Origin: Albula goreensis
Lineage: Eukaryota > Chordata > Actinopteri > Albuliformes > Albulidae
Direction of reading: 5' to 3'
Length of the DNA stretch: 64,000 nucleotides
Assembly: GCA_022829145.1 (NCBI GenBank)
Contig: CM040764.1
Span: 6,299,375-6,363,374, forward strand
The notes under the pieces were generated by a model. The model searched no databases. It saw only the letters and a list, made by a program, of their open reading frames with translations, and had not been told where the DNA came from. How positions within the stretch are numbered: the stretch's first letter is position 1; every line of letters starts with the position of its first letter. Position numbers and translations under genes: made by a program. Of this stretch, positions 1 to 14,600 are shown piece by piece.

Positions 1-3000
1 TTGATAGGTTCTGATAAAGCCCTCTCGTCAGTGCTGGGGAGGACTCTAAAACTCACTTGGTTGCACACACGCGCAGGGTGTCTGTAAAACTGGCGCCAGG
101 TATCACAGCTTGGGTTGAGGCTTAACGCCCGTTTCGTGCTCAGTGGAGACACCCTGTGGACACTTAGGGTACTGATAGGTAGTTGAAACTGAGTAAAAGC
201 TATTTTGGACTTCATTTCACCCTTTGAAGGAGTGCACATGCATGCAGTGGAGTGCACTTTGTTCCAAACTTTTACTGTTCGAAAATAACCTAATCTGCAG
301 TAGCCTGGATCTCATACAAATGTAAATACAAACATTTCTTTTAATTTCTATATATCAGGTTCTGTAAATATGTTTTTTAACCTCGAAATCAAATGAATGC
401 AACAGTTCACTGGTCGTTGAAAACCTTGCGTTTTAGGTTGCATTTGTGTGAAATGTTTCAAAACTAATTTCAAATTGTCCCGGGGGAAAATTAGGGGGTG
501 GAAAAGGGGAACAACAAATAAAAGCTTATATATCGCAATTAGTAAACAGTCTTATCTACTCAGCTGAAATCCACAATAATATTTGTGTAAAAATCAGTTA
601 TGGAAAGTAGCAAAGCACAACTTTTTTTTCCTGTCACACCTATCCATTCAGTGCCAGAGAATATGATTGGTCAAACACCCTGCCACTCACATGCATACAC
701 AAAACTAACTTTTACACCTTTCACAGGTTCAAAACAATTACAAAACCTCTGAATTTGTACTGGATTACTTTGTGAAAAGTTGAAACATTTTGGCTGTTTG
801 TAGCCCCTCGTCTTACCTAGTTTGTTTTATATAACCTTTTGAAGATTATTTGTAATAACATAGCTAATATATTAATGACTACTGTAGTATATACAAAGTG
901 AATATAAATCTTTATTAGTTAATACATTAAATAATTTTAGCATAATTTTAAGAAAAGTTTATATATGGAACAATAGTATAGCACACAATTGCATTATCGC
1001 ATTGAAATATTTTGAATATTTTCACTTATGAAATGAACAGCAGGTTGGATTTTCTTTGTCTTTATGAAAATGATGCTCTTTAGTATTTGTGAATGAATTA
1101 GAACTGTAGATTGTGATGGATGGGGGTAAGTTCTGTTATTGTTTAACAAGGCTATTTTGAATTTCAATTGGAAGGTTGAGCGAAGTGGAATGTCTTTCAT
1201 TTTGCACTGAATGCTAATGCGGAAAAGCTTGTGTGAAGCCACAGCGTTTATTCTTACACCTTGCTGATGAAGGTGAATTTGTATGTCATTTCTATTTTAC
1301 GCTGCCTTTTGGGGTTTTGTGTCTTGGACTGATAACATATTCTCTAGGGACAAAACAAACCCTATCCATCTTTATTTCTGAGTGTATTTCTGTCCACACA
1401 CTGTCTACTGGAAAGTAAACAATTAGCTGACTGGCTCATGAAGGGAACCTGAACGAGTCCAAGTCCTACCCTGGGGGCAGACTGTCCATGACAACAGCAG
1501 CTGCCCCATTCTGTTGTAACAAAGAGCCCCCCCTCCTCTACCCCCTCCCCCTGACCCCCAAACCAGCATGGAGGCCACCCAGTCGGCAGGGGCATCAGTC
1601 CCCCCCCAAAACCTCCTGATTGAGCGCTGTTTGTTCAGCGAGCCGGAATAAATATCTACCAGGGGCTGGAACCAGGACGGCCCTCTCCAACTAATTCATT
1701 TCACCTGTGACCCACATTTTCATAACAAGATGAAGGTTTAACAAAGAAAAGACAAAAAAAATTGCAAAAAAAAAAACAAAAAAACAAAACCAAGCCCAAA
1801 TCCTCCCCCATTAAAAAAGGGAAACAGCAGTCTGCAATCTGGGGAGCCGTTTGTTTGTGTGGACTGGACCGAATCACAAGCCCCGGCTTTCAACCCGTCT
1901 GCCGGTTGGAGTCTTTCCAACCCTCAAACGGGTACGGGTCCTGTGTGTTTTTTTTTTTTTAATGTTCTCCGGGGTGCAGAGAGAGACTGGGTCATGGGCG
2001 ACTGGGGAGGCCGCCGTGAAAAAGTTGCTTTTAGCAGCGAAGTGACAGGCTGATGGGCCATCTGCTCCTGAACCATCACAACATATACCTCACACTCCAC
2101 CAGGCCAGGGGAAACCCAACTCTCGCACATAGTCATGACCAAGCGTGATGACTGGGTCCATCACAGCCATCTCCTTTTCCCTTACAAACCTGGGATACCT
2201 GTGAAAAGATATCTGCCCATAACCAGCACCCAGCTTGCAAGTGATCACAGGTGGCTAGCTCCCATTAGGGTAGAGGAAATGGAATCCAATTGGTAACTGA
2301 AAGTAGTTTGTTTACTTCCAATGCATTTTGGCCTTCCCTGGCCCTGTCTGAAGCATAGGAAACACAGATAGGCCCCATGAGGTCTTCCCTCTCTCTGATA
2401 CCTGACAATTATCTTTTCTTTTTTTTTTGCATGTTCATTTCCATGAGTTAACAATAACTACAAATGAATGTTTGCAATAATGTTTTCATTACACTTAATA
2501 TTTATAACTCTGTTTTGTTTTTTTCCTCATTTTTCTTTTTTTTTTTTTACTTTGCATTAATAGGTAAAAAATAAATATGTCCATGCTCTGCAGTTTCCTG
2601 CTGACGCTGGTACGGGGCCATTGGCTGGGCGTACGGAGGGAACACGTGGGTTGAGCGGACGCCATTTTGTGTCCCTGGAGCTTGTCTTGCCAGTCAGGTT
2701 GTACAAACTTTTTATACTATAAAGTGAACGTTGGCAAAGGTCATTCAGTCATTTGAAGGCTGGGGGTTAGAGTCTGTCTACCCCGGGTACAGCAACAGTC
2801 CTGCCAACCACGGGTAGGATCAGGAACCGCAGAGGGAGAGGGGGCGGAGTCTATGAGGAGGGGGGCAGGGCGGGACCATGGGGCCGGGTAAAGTTCCCCA
2901 AGAGAAGGACCCTCCTGCCTGCAAAGCAGCATTTCTGTAAAACCTTTAAATTAAAAACAAGAACAAAAACAAAAAAAAAACTTCCATGTCCTGGAAAAAA

Positions 3001-3217
3001 AAAGTTTAAATACTGTTTAAAGAGTGAACGAATACGTACGTGAACCCTCATTTTATCAAGTTTAAAAAAAAAAAAAAAAAAACCAACAACAAAAAAGTGT
3101 CCTAAAAAGTACTTCCACATTTAGGGGAAAAAGTGTCACACAAAACAGAAGTCAGGGGAAAAAATCTCAGCTGTTGGAGAACTGGTTCCTCTCTGCAGTG
3201 TGGCTGCGATGTGGGTC
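1..3217 (-). other. skil: skil 3' UTR and downstream flank
   Basis: No conserved coding sequence is visible. The sense (minus) strand holds several long T tracts, seen on the plus strand as A runs near 1760-1790, 2970-3005 and 3063-3082. SKIL transcripts have a long 3' UTR in other vertebrates, so part of this stretch should be transcribed; where it ends cannot be fixed from sequence alone. Confidence 0.5.
911..1376 (-). terminator. candidate skil polyadenylation signals
   Basis: Three AATAAA hexamers lie on the minus strand at 1376-1371, 1252-1247 and 916-911, about 1.8 to 2.3 kb after the stop codon. Each is compatible with a long SKIL 3' UTR. A hexamer alone is weak evidence in AT-rich DNA. 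Confidence 0.3.
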
Positions 3218-3490
3218 TCAGTCTGAGTCTGCCTGCGGCTGGGTCCCAGCGCTTCGGAGGCCCCTCTGCTCCTCGGCCGGGGGCGGGGCCTCCTGAGTGG
3301 GGGCGGGGGAGGGGGAGGGGCTGCCTGCCGCCGTGGCGGCCGCTGCTGCGCTGGACTCGGACATCTGCTGCTTGAGCTGGGAGATGATGAGCTCCAGCTT
3401 CTCCCGCGCCTCCCGCTCCCTGCACAGCTCCTCCTGCAGCTCCTCGCGGTCTGCCTCTGCCCGGTCCAGCCTCCGGCGCAGCTCCGACAG
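3218..3490 (-). CDS. skil: skil terminal coding exon (residues 609-698 and stop)
   Basis: Acceptor GGGGCTGTAG before 3490; stop TGA at 3220-3218. It completes the coiled coil ([19 protein letters not shown], then [20 protein letters not shown]), aligning with the human C-terminus. After that the protein runs on for about 45 residues of Ser/Ala/Pro-rich low-complexity sequence (five alanines, [18 protein letters not shown]), where human SnoN ends after a few residues. The DNA of this tail is strongly GC-rich. Confidence 0.92.
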   Translation of the reverse strand: MSELRRRLDRAEADREELQEELCREREAREKLELIISQLKQQMSESSAAAAATAAGSPSPSPAPTQEAPPPAEEQRGLRSAGTQPQADSD

Positions 3491-6017
3491 CTACAGCCCC
3501 GACACAGCGAGTGGGGGAGGGGGCATAACAGTGTGAGAGGGAGGGAGGGGAACAGAGAGAGAGAGAGCAGGGTGGACACAGAAGGAAGGGGAGGTGGAGG
3601 GAGAGAAAGATGGAGGGAAGTCAAATTAGTCACACCAACATTCAGCTGCTAAACACACGATTCCCCACATGGCAGTAAACACAAACACACACACACACAC
3701 ACACACACCGCCACTCTCTCACTCACACAAACACATACATACACACAAATATATACAGACTAGGTCAGACAGCCAAACAAAACAGCATGGTAGGAGGGGG
3801 GGACCAGCAGCGTTTGTGTTTAAGACTGGGGAACATTCCAGAATCTGGCCCCACAACAACAGCAATGAAATATTACACATCGTTTAAAAAGTGAAATAAA
3901 GGCCACTGCTCAAGAGCTGACAGAACATCCCATTTTTGGCACATTTGTATTATGTATGACCTCACTGAGTTTGCACAAATTTTCACATTCTCAGGAACAT
4001 TTCCATGGATTTCATCTGTACTTGATCCAATCTGCACAATCCCCTCCCACAAGCTTCTCTGTCATATACACACATGTCCAGTGAACCTTAAGGACCATTC
4101 TTGCAGCTCCCTCACACATGCAGACAAGCTGATATGATGTGCGCCTGTGAAAGATGAGCAGCGCCCTCTGTGGGTGTGGTGGCGTACCTGCGCGGCATAG
4201 CGGGCCTCCTGGTCGCGGTGAGCGCTGGGCTCGCATGCGCAGCTCTGCTGCCTCAGCTGCTCCAGCCTGCGCTCCAGGTCCCTCTGCTCCTGCCGCACCT
4301 CCCCCAGCCTCTGAGCGTGCTCAGTGTGCACGGCCTCCAGCTCGCTCTGCAGCTCGCAGTGCTCCGCCGAAAGCTCCCGCAGACGCACGGCTTCGCCCCC
4401 GCGCAACGCCTCCAGCTCCTGTCAGAGAGACACGCCGCCGTCACCATCACCCCCTCACACAGACACGCTGCCATGACTACCGCCCCCTCACACAGATACC
4501 ACATACGACTGTCACTACAGCTCCTTTTAAATATACATACAAAGACACTCATACTACTGTCAGCACAGCTGATTTTATATATACATACAAATACAAACAT
4601 CATACTAGTTTTGAAATGTCTTGTAACACACATGCAAACTGAATGTATTATAGGTGACCTTGTGGCCTCCACTGGTTCAGAGCTAAATGGTTTGGATGCT
4701 ACAGGATACTGGGATGCACTTCCAGTTTGCAGTGAGGAAAATGACCCTCAATGGCATTATCAGGGCTGTGTCTCTCCCTCCTGCACACATCTTTACCATG
4801 CAGGCTGTGTATCGTCATTAGATTTTCTCTCCAGCACTGACTGACACTATTGTCTCCATAAACTCTAACACTGCTCTGAAAGTCTAATCTCCACACACAC
4901 ACACACACACACACGCGCGCGTGCATGCACACACACACACACACAGACACATCACATGACATGCAAACAGACACATCCGTTCCGTCAGATTTGAGCGCAC
5001 ATACACACCCACGCACACACATGGTAAGACGCGATCCCCCCACTCTGTCTGTCTGTCTGACTGTCTCCTGTCCCTGAGGGGGGCGGTGTGGTGGAGGTGG
5101 TACTGGTCTGGACCCCCCTTTATTTACCATCTCCAGCTGCATCTGCTTCTGCAGGGTGGAGTGCAGCCGCTCCTGCTGCCTGCTGTACATCTGTACGATC
5201 TCCAACACCATCCTGTCCTTATCGTCCTCCCAGCCGCCGGCTGCGTGGGCGTCCTCCTCCCGCCCCGTCTCCATGGCAACCGTACGGGCCTCCCGCTCGC
5301 CGTCACCCGCGCCGCGCTCTCCATCTGTGTCAGGGAGGAGGGGTGCACCAGTGAGCCGAGGAAAGGCCCAGAAACACGCACGCACTCGCATCAACACAGT
5401 CACACATACGCACATACCCAGACATCATACACCATTACACGCACACATAAACATGCATGCAAACACGCATAGACATGTATTAAAACATCAAACATACAAA
5501 CACCCACACACATACAAACACCATGACATGTACACACACACACACACACACAGCTATGGAGCCCACAGTCAATCCCACGCTCAACCTACATGCAAAGCAG
5601 CTCCCTGCTGACAAGAAACACAAACCCCAAAACACACTCTGTGTGAACATTCTCACAAGAGTAACGAGGGAAGGAGGGAGAGACAGCAGGACAGGGACAG
5701 GGGGGGGAGAAAGAGAGAAGGAGGGAGCGGATGAAGGAGTGAGAAACAGAAAAGGAAAGAGGTTGAGATGGAGAGATGAGAGAAAGAGAGCTGCAGATGG
5801 AGAGGTGGAAAATGGGAGGAAGAGAGAGAGCAGGTCCTGCCACTGATTCCCATTCACCCCGGTATGTGAAACAGGGCAGCGCTGTGATGAAGCTCCCATG
5901 TGCCGCCTAGGGCTGTGCTCACAGCAGGTCTCTTTTCCCAGCATGCTCAGCGTGGGGCTCTCAGCGGAGGCTGGAGACTGGTGCTGGCCCCAACGAATCT
6001 GAGTCAGTGATGTCTAG

Positions 6018-6051
<34 letters not shown>

Positions 6052-9000
6052 TGATGCAGGAGTGAGTCACACACCAACTGCACAGCCAGGAAGCAGGAAG
6101 GAGAGCGAGGGAGAGAGAGAGGAAAACGGAGGGAGCAGGAGGGAAAGGGGACATGGAAGACAGAGGAAGAGGGAGGGGGAAGGGGGAAGAGAGTAGAGAG
6201 ACTGGGGGATGAGGGCGACATAAGATAAGAGGGTAACAGGGGAATGGAGAGAGAAAAATGGAGGTGTAGAGGCATGTGTGTAGACAAGGTTTGGCTGAGA
6301 GCCCCTACCCCACTCTTGTGCATGCAATGGAGACATGGGTGCTCCTTCTTTCTCCCTTCCTCTCTCTCTCACACACACGCATGCATGCACGCACACACAC
6401 AGCTCTCTAGAGCACTGTTCTCAAAACTCTACAGTTCCTTTAATCATTGTAAACGTATGGGTGTGCGTATGCTAGCGTAGCGGTCGCACACAGACCTGTA
6501 GTGTGGGGTTCAGGGTGGGGGTCCTGGGCCGTCCTGTGGGTCTCGCTGTAGTGCCGTTTGAGCAGCGCTCCCAGCATGTCGGGGCTCAGCTCGCCCTCCT
6601 TCCGCAGAGACTGGGGCAGCGACACGTTGGGCGCCACCACCTTGTCATACGTGTACAGGAAGTAACTGCAACAGAGAAGGGACACATATCACACACGGCA
6701 ATCACACAGAGTGCGGTGTCATAGTCATCACAGTGACATCAGATCTTCTGAAATACACTGGAAAATGATGGTTTTTTTAAACATTAATGACTATGAAGAG
6801 GTGCTGTTTTGACATCTCAAACAATAGATTGATAGGGAGATTTCATAAGTCAATTGGAAATTGTTATTTGAGAAATCAATGTAGTTTAAGAGGGAGGGGG
6901 AAGCTCACTTTTTCTTTAATGCTAAACCTGAAAGTTGAACTATTTGTTGCCGTTGCGCACTCTGCTGTTATGCATTTTTTGGCTTAAAGACTGACTCAGG
7001 CCTGACTGAAGACTCACGCCATTATTGTCTATGACCAGCAGTCCACAACAACTGAATCAGCATTGGCAGAGAATGACAGGTGTTAATCTAAGTTTGTTAG
7101 TCAGCCACTCCAGATGGTTCAGCTGGGTTTTGAGGGGAGAAAATGGAGAAAATCCACAATAATAATAAAAACTCTAAAACAGACTGTTTTGGAATGTCAC
7201 ATCCATTATTCTGGAACTTTCTTTGCTGAGCTCCAGATCAGCTAGGACTCGGGACAGTGGCCAGTCACATGACACGTCCACCCCTGTGCCTGCACTAATG
7301 AGGGGAGTGTCATGTTCACCCACGTTGCCAGCCTTCCTGCAGTCATTATCTATCCTCATACATCCAGAGTGGGAAGCGAGTGCGGAGCGGGAGAGAAAAA
7401 CCCACAACCGTGAACGCAAATTGAGGTTATTCATCACTGTTGCTTCATTCTTTATTTATAAGCATTCGCTACACTGTAAAAACCAACATCTCTATGTTTT
7501 TTTTGCCCCCTCTGCATGCTTCTCTGGCGCCTTTTTGAAAAAATGTATTTAGCGTTCTTTATTTTTGGTTTTTTTGCCACAGTGTAAGCAGGCATTTCCT
7601 GAGTCTGCCTGTGGTTTGGTGAGAGCTGGCCCAACTGTGAACCTGGTGTCCCTACCTCTGCGTTTCCAACAGCGGAAAGCACACTCCCAGCCGCGGAACG
7701 TTAAAAAAAGGCACCCAGTGTATCTCTGGCTGCGACATAAAACCCAACTGAGATGGGGGAAAAAAAAGCGTTGCTTGTGTCGACTGTGTGGGTGTGAATC
7801 ATGCGTTGACTCGGCCCAGTGTGTTGTCCATGTAAGCAATTTCCTCGGGGTAACTAAAAATGTTACACAGAATTCTTTTTCCTGGAAACCCCCGATTGGT
7901 TTAGAACAGGGCTCCGTGGCACAAACAGGGGTGCCTGCTGGTTTTTGTGATTCCCTTACAATCAGTGGCTTTAGAAACAAGGCATGTAGAATCTTTAGCC
8001 AATCAATGCTGAGGGCACACCAAAAACACAACAGTCCTCCACGACTGCACTTGATTATAAGCTAAGGCAGGCACTGACTTTCAGACTGCAGTGGCTCTCG
8101 GTGCCGGTTAATGGAGAGCGGCTTTCGTAATGGATCGCTCCATCATCGTTGAGTTGTCTACAGTGTTAAATGAAGCCCATAACAATAAGAAGAAATGGGC
8201 GTGGGGGGAGGATTTCTCTGTCTGGACTGTGGCGTTAGCGCTCCATGGTCAGACAGTGTGATCTAATCCCGCTAAATCCTCTGCAGTCTCGCCGTGTGCG
8301 GTGTGGGGAGTCACGTTGCACTGGCTGCCCCGTGGCTGTGCCCCCGGTGTAATCCGGCTCTTTTCGGGGCCTGTAATCTGGAGCGGAATCATTCCACTGG
8401 GCCTAGGGTCTGACACAGGTGCATGCTGGGAAGACTTACCTGGGGTGGATGATGGCGGTGTGGGTGGGCTCCTGCTTGATGTCGGGGTACAGGCGGTTGA
8501 AAACCAGGGTGGGCTGGGATTTGGCCTATGGACAAGGCAAACAGGAACACAAACAGTTATGCTTCAGCCATTTAAATAAAAGGAAGAGTGCAGAGTAGAA
8601 CTGGATGATAAAATGATACGATGAAATTTTATTTAGATAATTTAATAATTGCTTTTATGGTGGTATTATATCATCCATTTTGTTGCCTAAAGTCAGGTTA
8701 TCAAGTAAGTAACTTGTGCCATCTTCCTTTCTAAATGAGTTCTGAAACGGAGCTGAACAACTGGAGACGCCTGAAATCAGGGCTGACTGTACTCTTCATC
8801 ACCATGCAAAATCTGTAGTTACCATTCATGTTAATACATGTATCCTGATATTCACTGATATCAAAGGAAGCCCAGATAATTATTGTGACATAGGTTTGTG
8901 TCACATGGCCCTACCCGAGCACATGACAGAGGGGGAATTAAATGGGAGGTGGAAGGCTGCGGCCTGCTATAGCTGGGGACATCACAGATGCATGACGGCC

Positions 9001-9314
9001 CCGCACACAGCAACACAAGCTAATACATCAGTGAGAAGTGTGTGCTTTGACAGGTAGAACTGTGTAATTAATTATGGATGCAGGGCTCCGCAGGATGGGG
9101 GGTGTTTTTGGTGGCGAGGGGAGAGGGGAGGGGGAAGCGGTGTGTATAAGGGTCAGCTGCTGGTGTGAAGCGGTGACCTCCACAATGTGTGTGTGGAGGA
9201 AGGGCGGAAGGGGGTTACCTTTCTGGCGGGGTCACTCTCAGACAGCTTGCCATTGGGAGAACAGAGGGCAGAGGTCGCTCTCTTCACCTGGTCGTCCTCA
9301 ACACCAGCCTTCTG

Positions 9315-9349
<35 letters not shown>

Positions 9350-11608
9350 TTTGTGTGTTAGAGAGTCCTTGCCCCCTGACCAGTACAGTGTGAGGGACAG
9401 CAGAGAGCCCAGAGTAGCCTGCAGTTAGGAGCACATTGGCCGAGGCCTCTTTCCCACATAGCGGCCAGTATGGCAACAGCCCATCACAACACGTGCACAC
9501 ATACACAACACACACACACACCTCTCTGCACATGCACGCACACACACAGACACATCCACCCACCCCCCACTGACCTCAAACTGGCCATGAAAACATCCTT
9601 GGAAAGCGGGCCTCACACAGGGGACGCAGTGGGGACTGTGCAGTGTGGGAGGTAAGCAGTGCCTGAGATCCCCCAGCAAATGAGAGATTCCTGCACCACA
9701 GCCTTCCCCACACACATACGCACACACACAGCCCATACAGTCATGTGCACTCTGAGTGACGCACATGCTTGTGGATGGTGCGTAAAGCATGTGTGTTATG
9801 CACAGATTTCAGTGTGTTGAGTAAACAGAGGTCTGCGTATGTGCATGTGAGTCTCTCTCTCTCCGCACAGGTTGAGTGCGCTATGTTTGTGTTCCGGGTG
9901 TGTGTGTGTGTGTGCGTGCGTGCGCGTATCTCTCTCAGTGCAGCCCTATGTCCTGGTTCACGAGAGGCCTGAATTAAGTACTGCTGGCAAGCTTCAAAAA
10001 GCGAGAAGGCACACACACCTTCGAAGTCAAAGTGAATTCTCCCTCCTTCTTTTCTTCCAAAACAAAAAACAAAAAAACAAAGTGGGGACTGCAGCAGAAG
10101 GCTTTGATACACAGGAGCTGTTTTCCTACAGAGCGCCAGACTCCCCCTACATCACAGAAAAGGGAATCACCTAGTGGGCACGACAGCGCACACTCGCTTT
10201 CCGTGTGGGCCTGATTCAGCCGCCCTCTGCACAGTGATGGGCAACGGGGGCTTCTTCCATGAACACGCTGCGTTTTACGCGTGGAGGAAGATGTGGAGCC
10301 TCTTTTTTTTGTCTCCAGCGCACCACCACCTTCACAAGGTAACCCAAATAATCTGAGGTTATGCTGACGATTAAGTGTGAAGACGCGGGTGAAAAGAAAA
10401 CGGTGATCAGTAATTTCCTTTTCCTGTCTGCATCTGATATGCAGGGGAGTTAAACAGATGTCAGGCAAGAGGCAGGCAGGTGCGGGGGTGAGCATTTGTG
10501 TCTGTTAGCGAGTATGTGAGGGAGTTACTATGATAATGATAATAATAATAAAAATAATAATCATTTTTCTGACACTCTTACTGCATGACACATGTAGTAC
10601 ATGTCATAAGCTATGAGAACAAGGGCAATGCTACGGATAAGCAAGCAACACACCAGCGGCAGGGTGTCAGGCCGCAGAGATGAAGGCATACATACACAGA
10701 AAAGCACGCACGCACACACACATCCACAGACCTTCCACACACCTTCTATGTCGCTTCCATGTCAACCTGGAGCTCCCCTCCTCCCCAAGCCCCACCCCCA
10801 CCCCCGCTTGGCTCTTTTCTATTTTCTGCTCCTTCTTTATTCACCCAGTTCTGCTGTGGTGGTACAAGCTGTGGAGCCCCGCCTCCCCTGCACCTCCCCC
10901 CAGCTCAGTTACTCCTTCATGGGGTGTGAGGAGGTAGGGGAGCCTGTCAGTCCTCTGCAGTCTGCCATCTGTGTGTGTGTGTGTGTGTGTGTGGGGAGGG
11001 GGGGTGAGGGCTGGGAATGAATGTGTGAGGACGAGGGTGTGAATGTGTGGTGTGTGTATTCATTAGAGGAAGAGTGGAGGTGTGGAGTGTACATTGAGTA
11101 TGTGAATTTGAGTGTGAGTAGGTAAATGTACGTGGTGTGTGTGTGTCAGTGTTTGTGGCATGTGCATGTGGTATGTGTGTGTGTGTGTCTGGTAAGAGAG
11201 AGGAAGTGGACTGTTCCCAGACCATCGCCCGCTCTCTCTCTGGGCAGTGCAGGAATTCGAGCCAAGACAGCGACTGACTGGGAAATAAGCTCTGTTCAGC
11301 AGCTCCGTCTCTCCTCTCTAATCTCCTTTTAATGAAAAACTTCTTATCACCGCCTCCTGCTTTTACATGCAGGAACATTAAGCGCTACACATGCACACAT
11401 TCCCCTGGAGCCGCCTGGAGAAAGAGAGAGAGAGAGAGTGAGAGAGAGGGGGTTACTGGCATGCACGCTTCACTATGCAGCCCACGTTAGTGTCCATAGA
11501 CCCAGCCCTCTCTCACTGAGTGTGTACACCATATAAATTATACAAGCGCCTTTTACAATGCGTTCTGCCTGTACTGGAATGCATGCACATACAAATGCCT
11601 GTGCACTG

Positions 11609-11639
<31 letters not shown>

Positions 11640-14600
11640 GTGTGTACGCATTCATGCAAACAAAAATACGTATATACACAAACACAACGCATGTATACAT
11701 ACACACACATACACACTTCCTCCAAATCCTTATGACAGTGTAAATTGGCATTCCAGTCACTTACTCGGTATTGGCTGCCGCTGAACTCTCAACCTTCAAA
11801 CCCCCACCACCCACGACACTCTTGATCCACTCGCAGTATTCGCAAGGCTGTGGCTACGCATTTCATGAGCCCCCCCTGCCCCAAAACACACACTACAGAC
11901 TACACATATAAGTACACACAAACATGCACACTGTAGTCAGTTGTGGCCTCTGAGTCGGTCTCAAAGGTCACAGACCTGTTACAGGATTTTCAGGGGCCAG
12001 GATGAGTGGGGTTTTTTACTGGGCACTACTGCAACTCATTAAAGTTTAGACACAAATCTTGTTGGGGGTGTTTGGTGTGTTTCTGACCGGGTCCTTGAAT
12101 GGTCACCCCCAGGAGAGGGCCCTGACTGCTGCCAGGTCATCCAGCCCTGACGGTCACAAACAGCCGAGTGGCCTAGTGAAGAGCAGAGTGTGTGTGTGAG
12201 TGTATGTGTGTGTATTTTGTGTGTGCCCGGCTCCTCGGGGCAGACTGAGTCTGTGCCCTGAGTGTGTGTGGAATGCTGCTTCCCCTGCGCCAGCGGGCTG
12301 AGAGCTGGGGAGAGGAGGGAAGGGGGGGCAGACAAAGCCTCACTGTGCCCCCTTTTCATCCCACCGCCAGAGGGGCACAATCTGTGTGGGGCCAGGGGAA
12401 GATGGAGGACCCACCGAGTAAACAACCTTTTCTGGCAAAATTTCCCACTCCTCAGAGAGAGAGAGAGAAAGAGAGAGAGGGCGAGAGAGGGAGGGAGGGA
12501 GCCGGTCACGCCCTGTCTGTTCTCCACCACATCCTGTTCCACTTGAGCCTTCCAGTGCATGGTGAGTGAGTGAGTGTGTGTGAGAGGGGGTGGAGGAGGG
12601 GGGGTGAAGCTGGCCAACCTTCACGCTTTTTAAGTGTGTTTTTTTATGAATTGGGTTCATTTGCTTTTTTAATTTGCCGGGACTATGGTAATCTAGGAAC
12701 AGCACATGCTGCTACAGGGGGTGGTCCGCCACACAGATCCTTTTGTGGAGAGCCACTAATCCCCCAAGCTATTTATGCCTTTGGCACAAACTGGCACGCC
12801 ATTCTCCACTCATCAATATGACACACACACACATACCAGAACACACACAAACTCATTGACTAAATGTGTACCAGAGCACCCACACCAGCTCACACACCCT
12901 CATACAATATCCCGAAACATGCACCAAGACTCCACCGCACTAACACACAGACCCCAAACCCCTGTCATTTGTCGTTTGGTATACCTAGACTCACACTGGC
13001 TCAGACGAGCGCATGCGCACAAATACACCTGCCCAAATTTGGCCATGCGCCTGGGGTAGACTGTTTGGATCACATGCACATTCCGTCTAGACTCACGTTG
13101 TCTGGGCAGCAGGACACACTGTGCTTCCCACTGTGTGCCTCATGGCCAGACGGCCGTCTGGACCCTGCTGTGCGCTTTGGGGACAAAAATCAAAACCTGC
13201 TGAGTGGGACAGGATTGGATCTTTCAGGTCTCATATCTGTCTCTCTCTCACTCTCTCAATCTCTCTCTCTATGTTGCTATTTCTCCTTTAGAGGGAAGTG
13301 GATGATGTTTTAAATTCATAACTACTTGCACGGAAGTGGCGAAGTACAAAAGCACATGTCTTTGTGAAGAGGGTTCAGAGGAAATGGATCTGAACACATT
13401 TGATGTGGATGGAGATTTTTGGCCCCGAGAGATCACACCAGGGAGTGAGTTCTAAAAGGAACAGGGCAAAGTAAAAAAAAAAAACAAAAAACACTAAGCT
13501 CACTGCACGTCCCCATCTGACCCGCCTCCTTCTCCTCCTCCTACCAGCGAACTCTGCTCCACAGCAGGGGAGGGGGGAGAGGCCAGTCCCCCCATCCTCC
13601 ACCCCCCACCCCCAAAAGCCAGGTCAGGTTACACACAGCCCCTCAGTGCTATTTCTGTCTGTCTGTCTGCTCGTCCCGTGTCTGTCTGTGGCCCGGTGTT
13701 CATAAATGCTTTCCGTGCTGGCGAGCGGCCAAGTGGAGCCTGCAGGGAGGATAGCCCCCCTTGAGCGCTGGGAGCTGCAGGCCTTTCCTGGTCAAAGTCT
13801 GCTCTGTGAAGCCTGTCCCCTGTCACGTGTCCCCAGAGGAGGTATGGAGGTATCTAGGTGAATCTCCTGCCCCAGAGGTGTAGCTGTGTGGCCCATAGTG
13901 CTCAGCTGAACACTGGGATCACCCCTCTGTCTCTGTTCACCTCTACAGCCCCCGCCCCCCCCAACACCCCCAGCATGTGATCAGAGGGGTGTGTGGGACA
14001 GAGTCGCCTGCGTCAGGTCACCGGACTCCTGTGGGAGGTGACCTTCCTCCTCCCCCTTCCCCCCTCTCTCTCACTGGCTCGCTCTATCAGGGACGTTCCC
14101 CAGGGTTCCAGATATGGCAGCCAATCCAGTGACAGGAGAGGAGAATACTTCAACAAACGCATGCGCATGCACACCGCCCCCCCCCCCCCCCACACACGCG
14201 CAAAAACAGAGCATTTGGGACAGAGCTCTGTTTGGAGGCCCACGGCAAGCGTCTCCTACTGCAGGACAGGAATCTGCAGAGCCGCATGTTAACAAGAGTT
14301 TCTCACACACACCCATTCTGGCCCTCGCTAAAATAAGAAAGAAAAAAACCCTGCTTTTGGCCAGCACTCAGGATGAACATGATGGGCAAATAGTTAAATG
14401 AAAAACCGTGAAGTGTGTAATTATTTCAAAGGCAGCAGAGCAAAAAAAGAAAACATACGAGGAACGACCTACTTTTTTGACAGTTTATAAAGTCATCAGG
14501 GTCCACGAACAGGAGCATCTCTCTACAAATCCCTTATCCTTAACCAAGGAGCCCGATAAATAGCTAAATAATGCAATTACTCAGACTTGCTTTTCCAGTT

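Larger units (their letters stand above)
3491..8439 (-). other. skil: short skil introns between coding exons
   Basis: Four introns (3491-4187, 4419-5127, 5325-6495, 6666-8439) separate the last five coding exons. They hold CA and GA simple repeats and long purine tracts on the plus strand (5660-5835, 6095-6255). A CA/CG alternating run lies at 4892-4944. I see no other gene. Confidence 0.7.

Noticed and set aside
994..1242. Small minus-strand open frame downstream of skil
   Set aside because: No homology or splice context; AT-rich 3' flank.
4170..4844. 224-codon open frame on the plus strand
   Set aside because: It is the antisense shadow of a skil coiled-coil exon, extended through intron repeats; no family resemblance.
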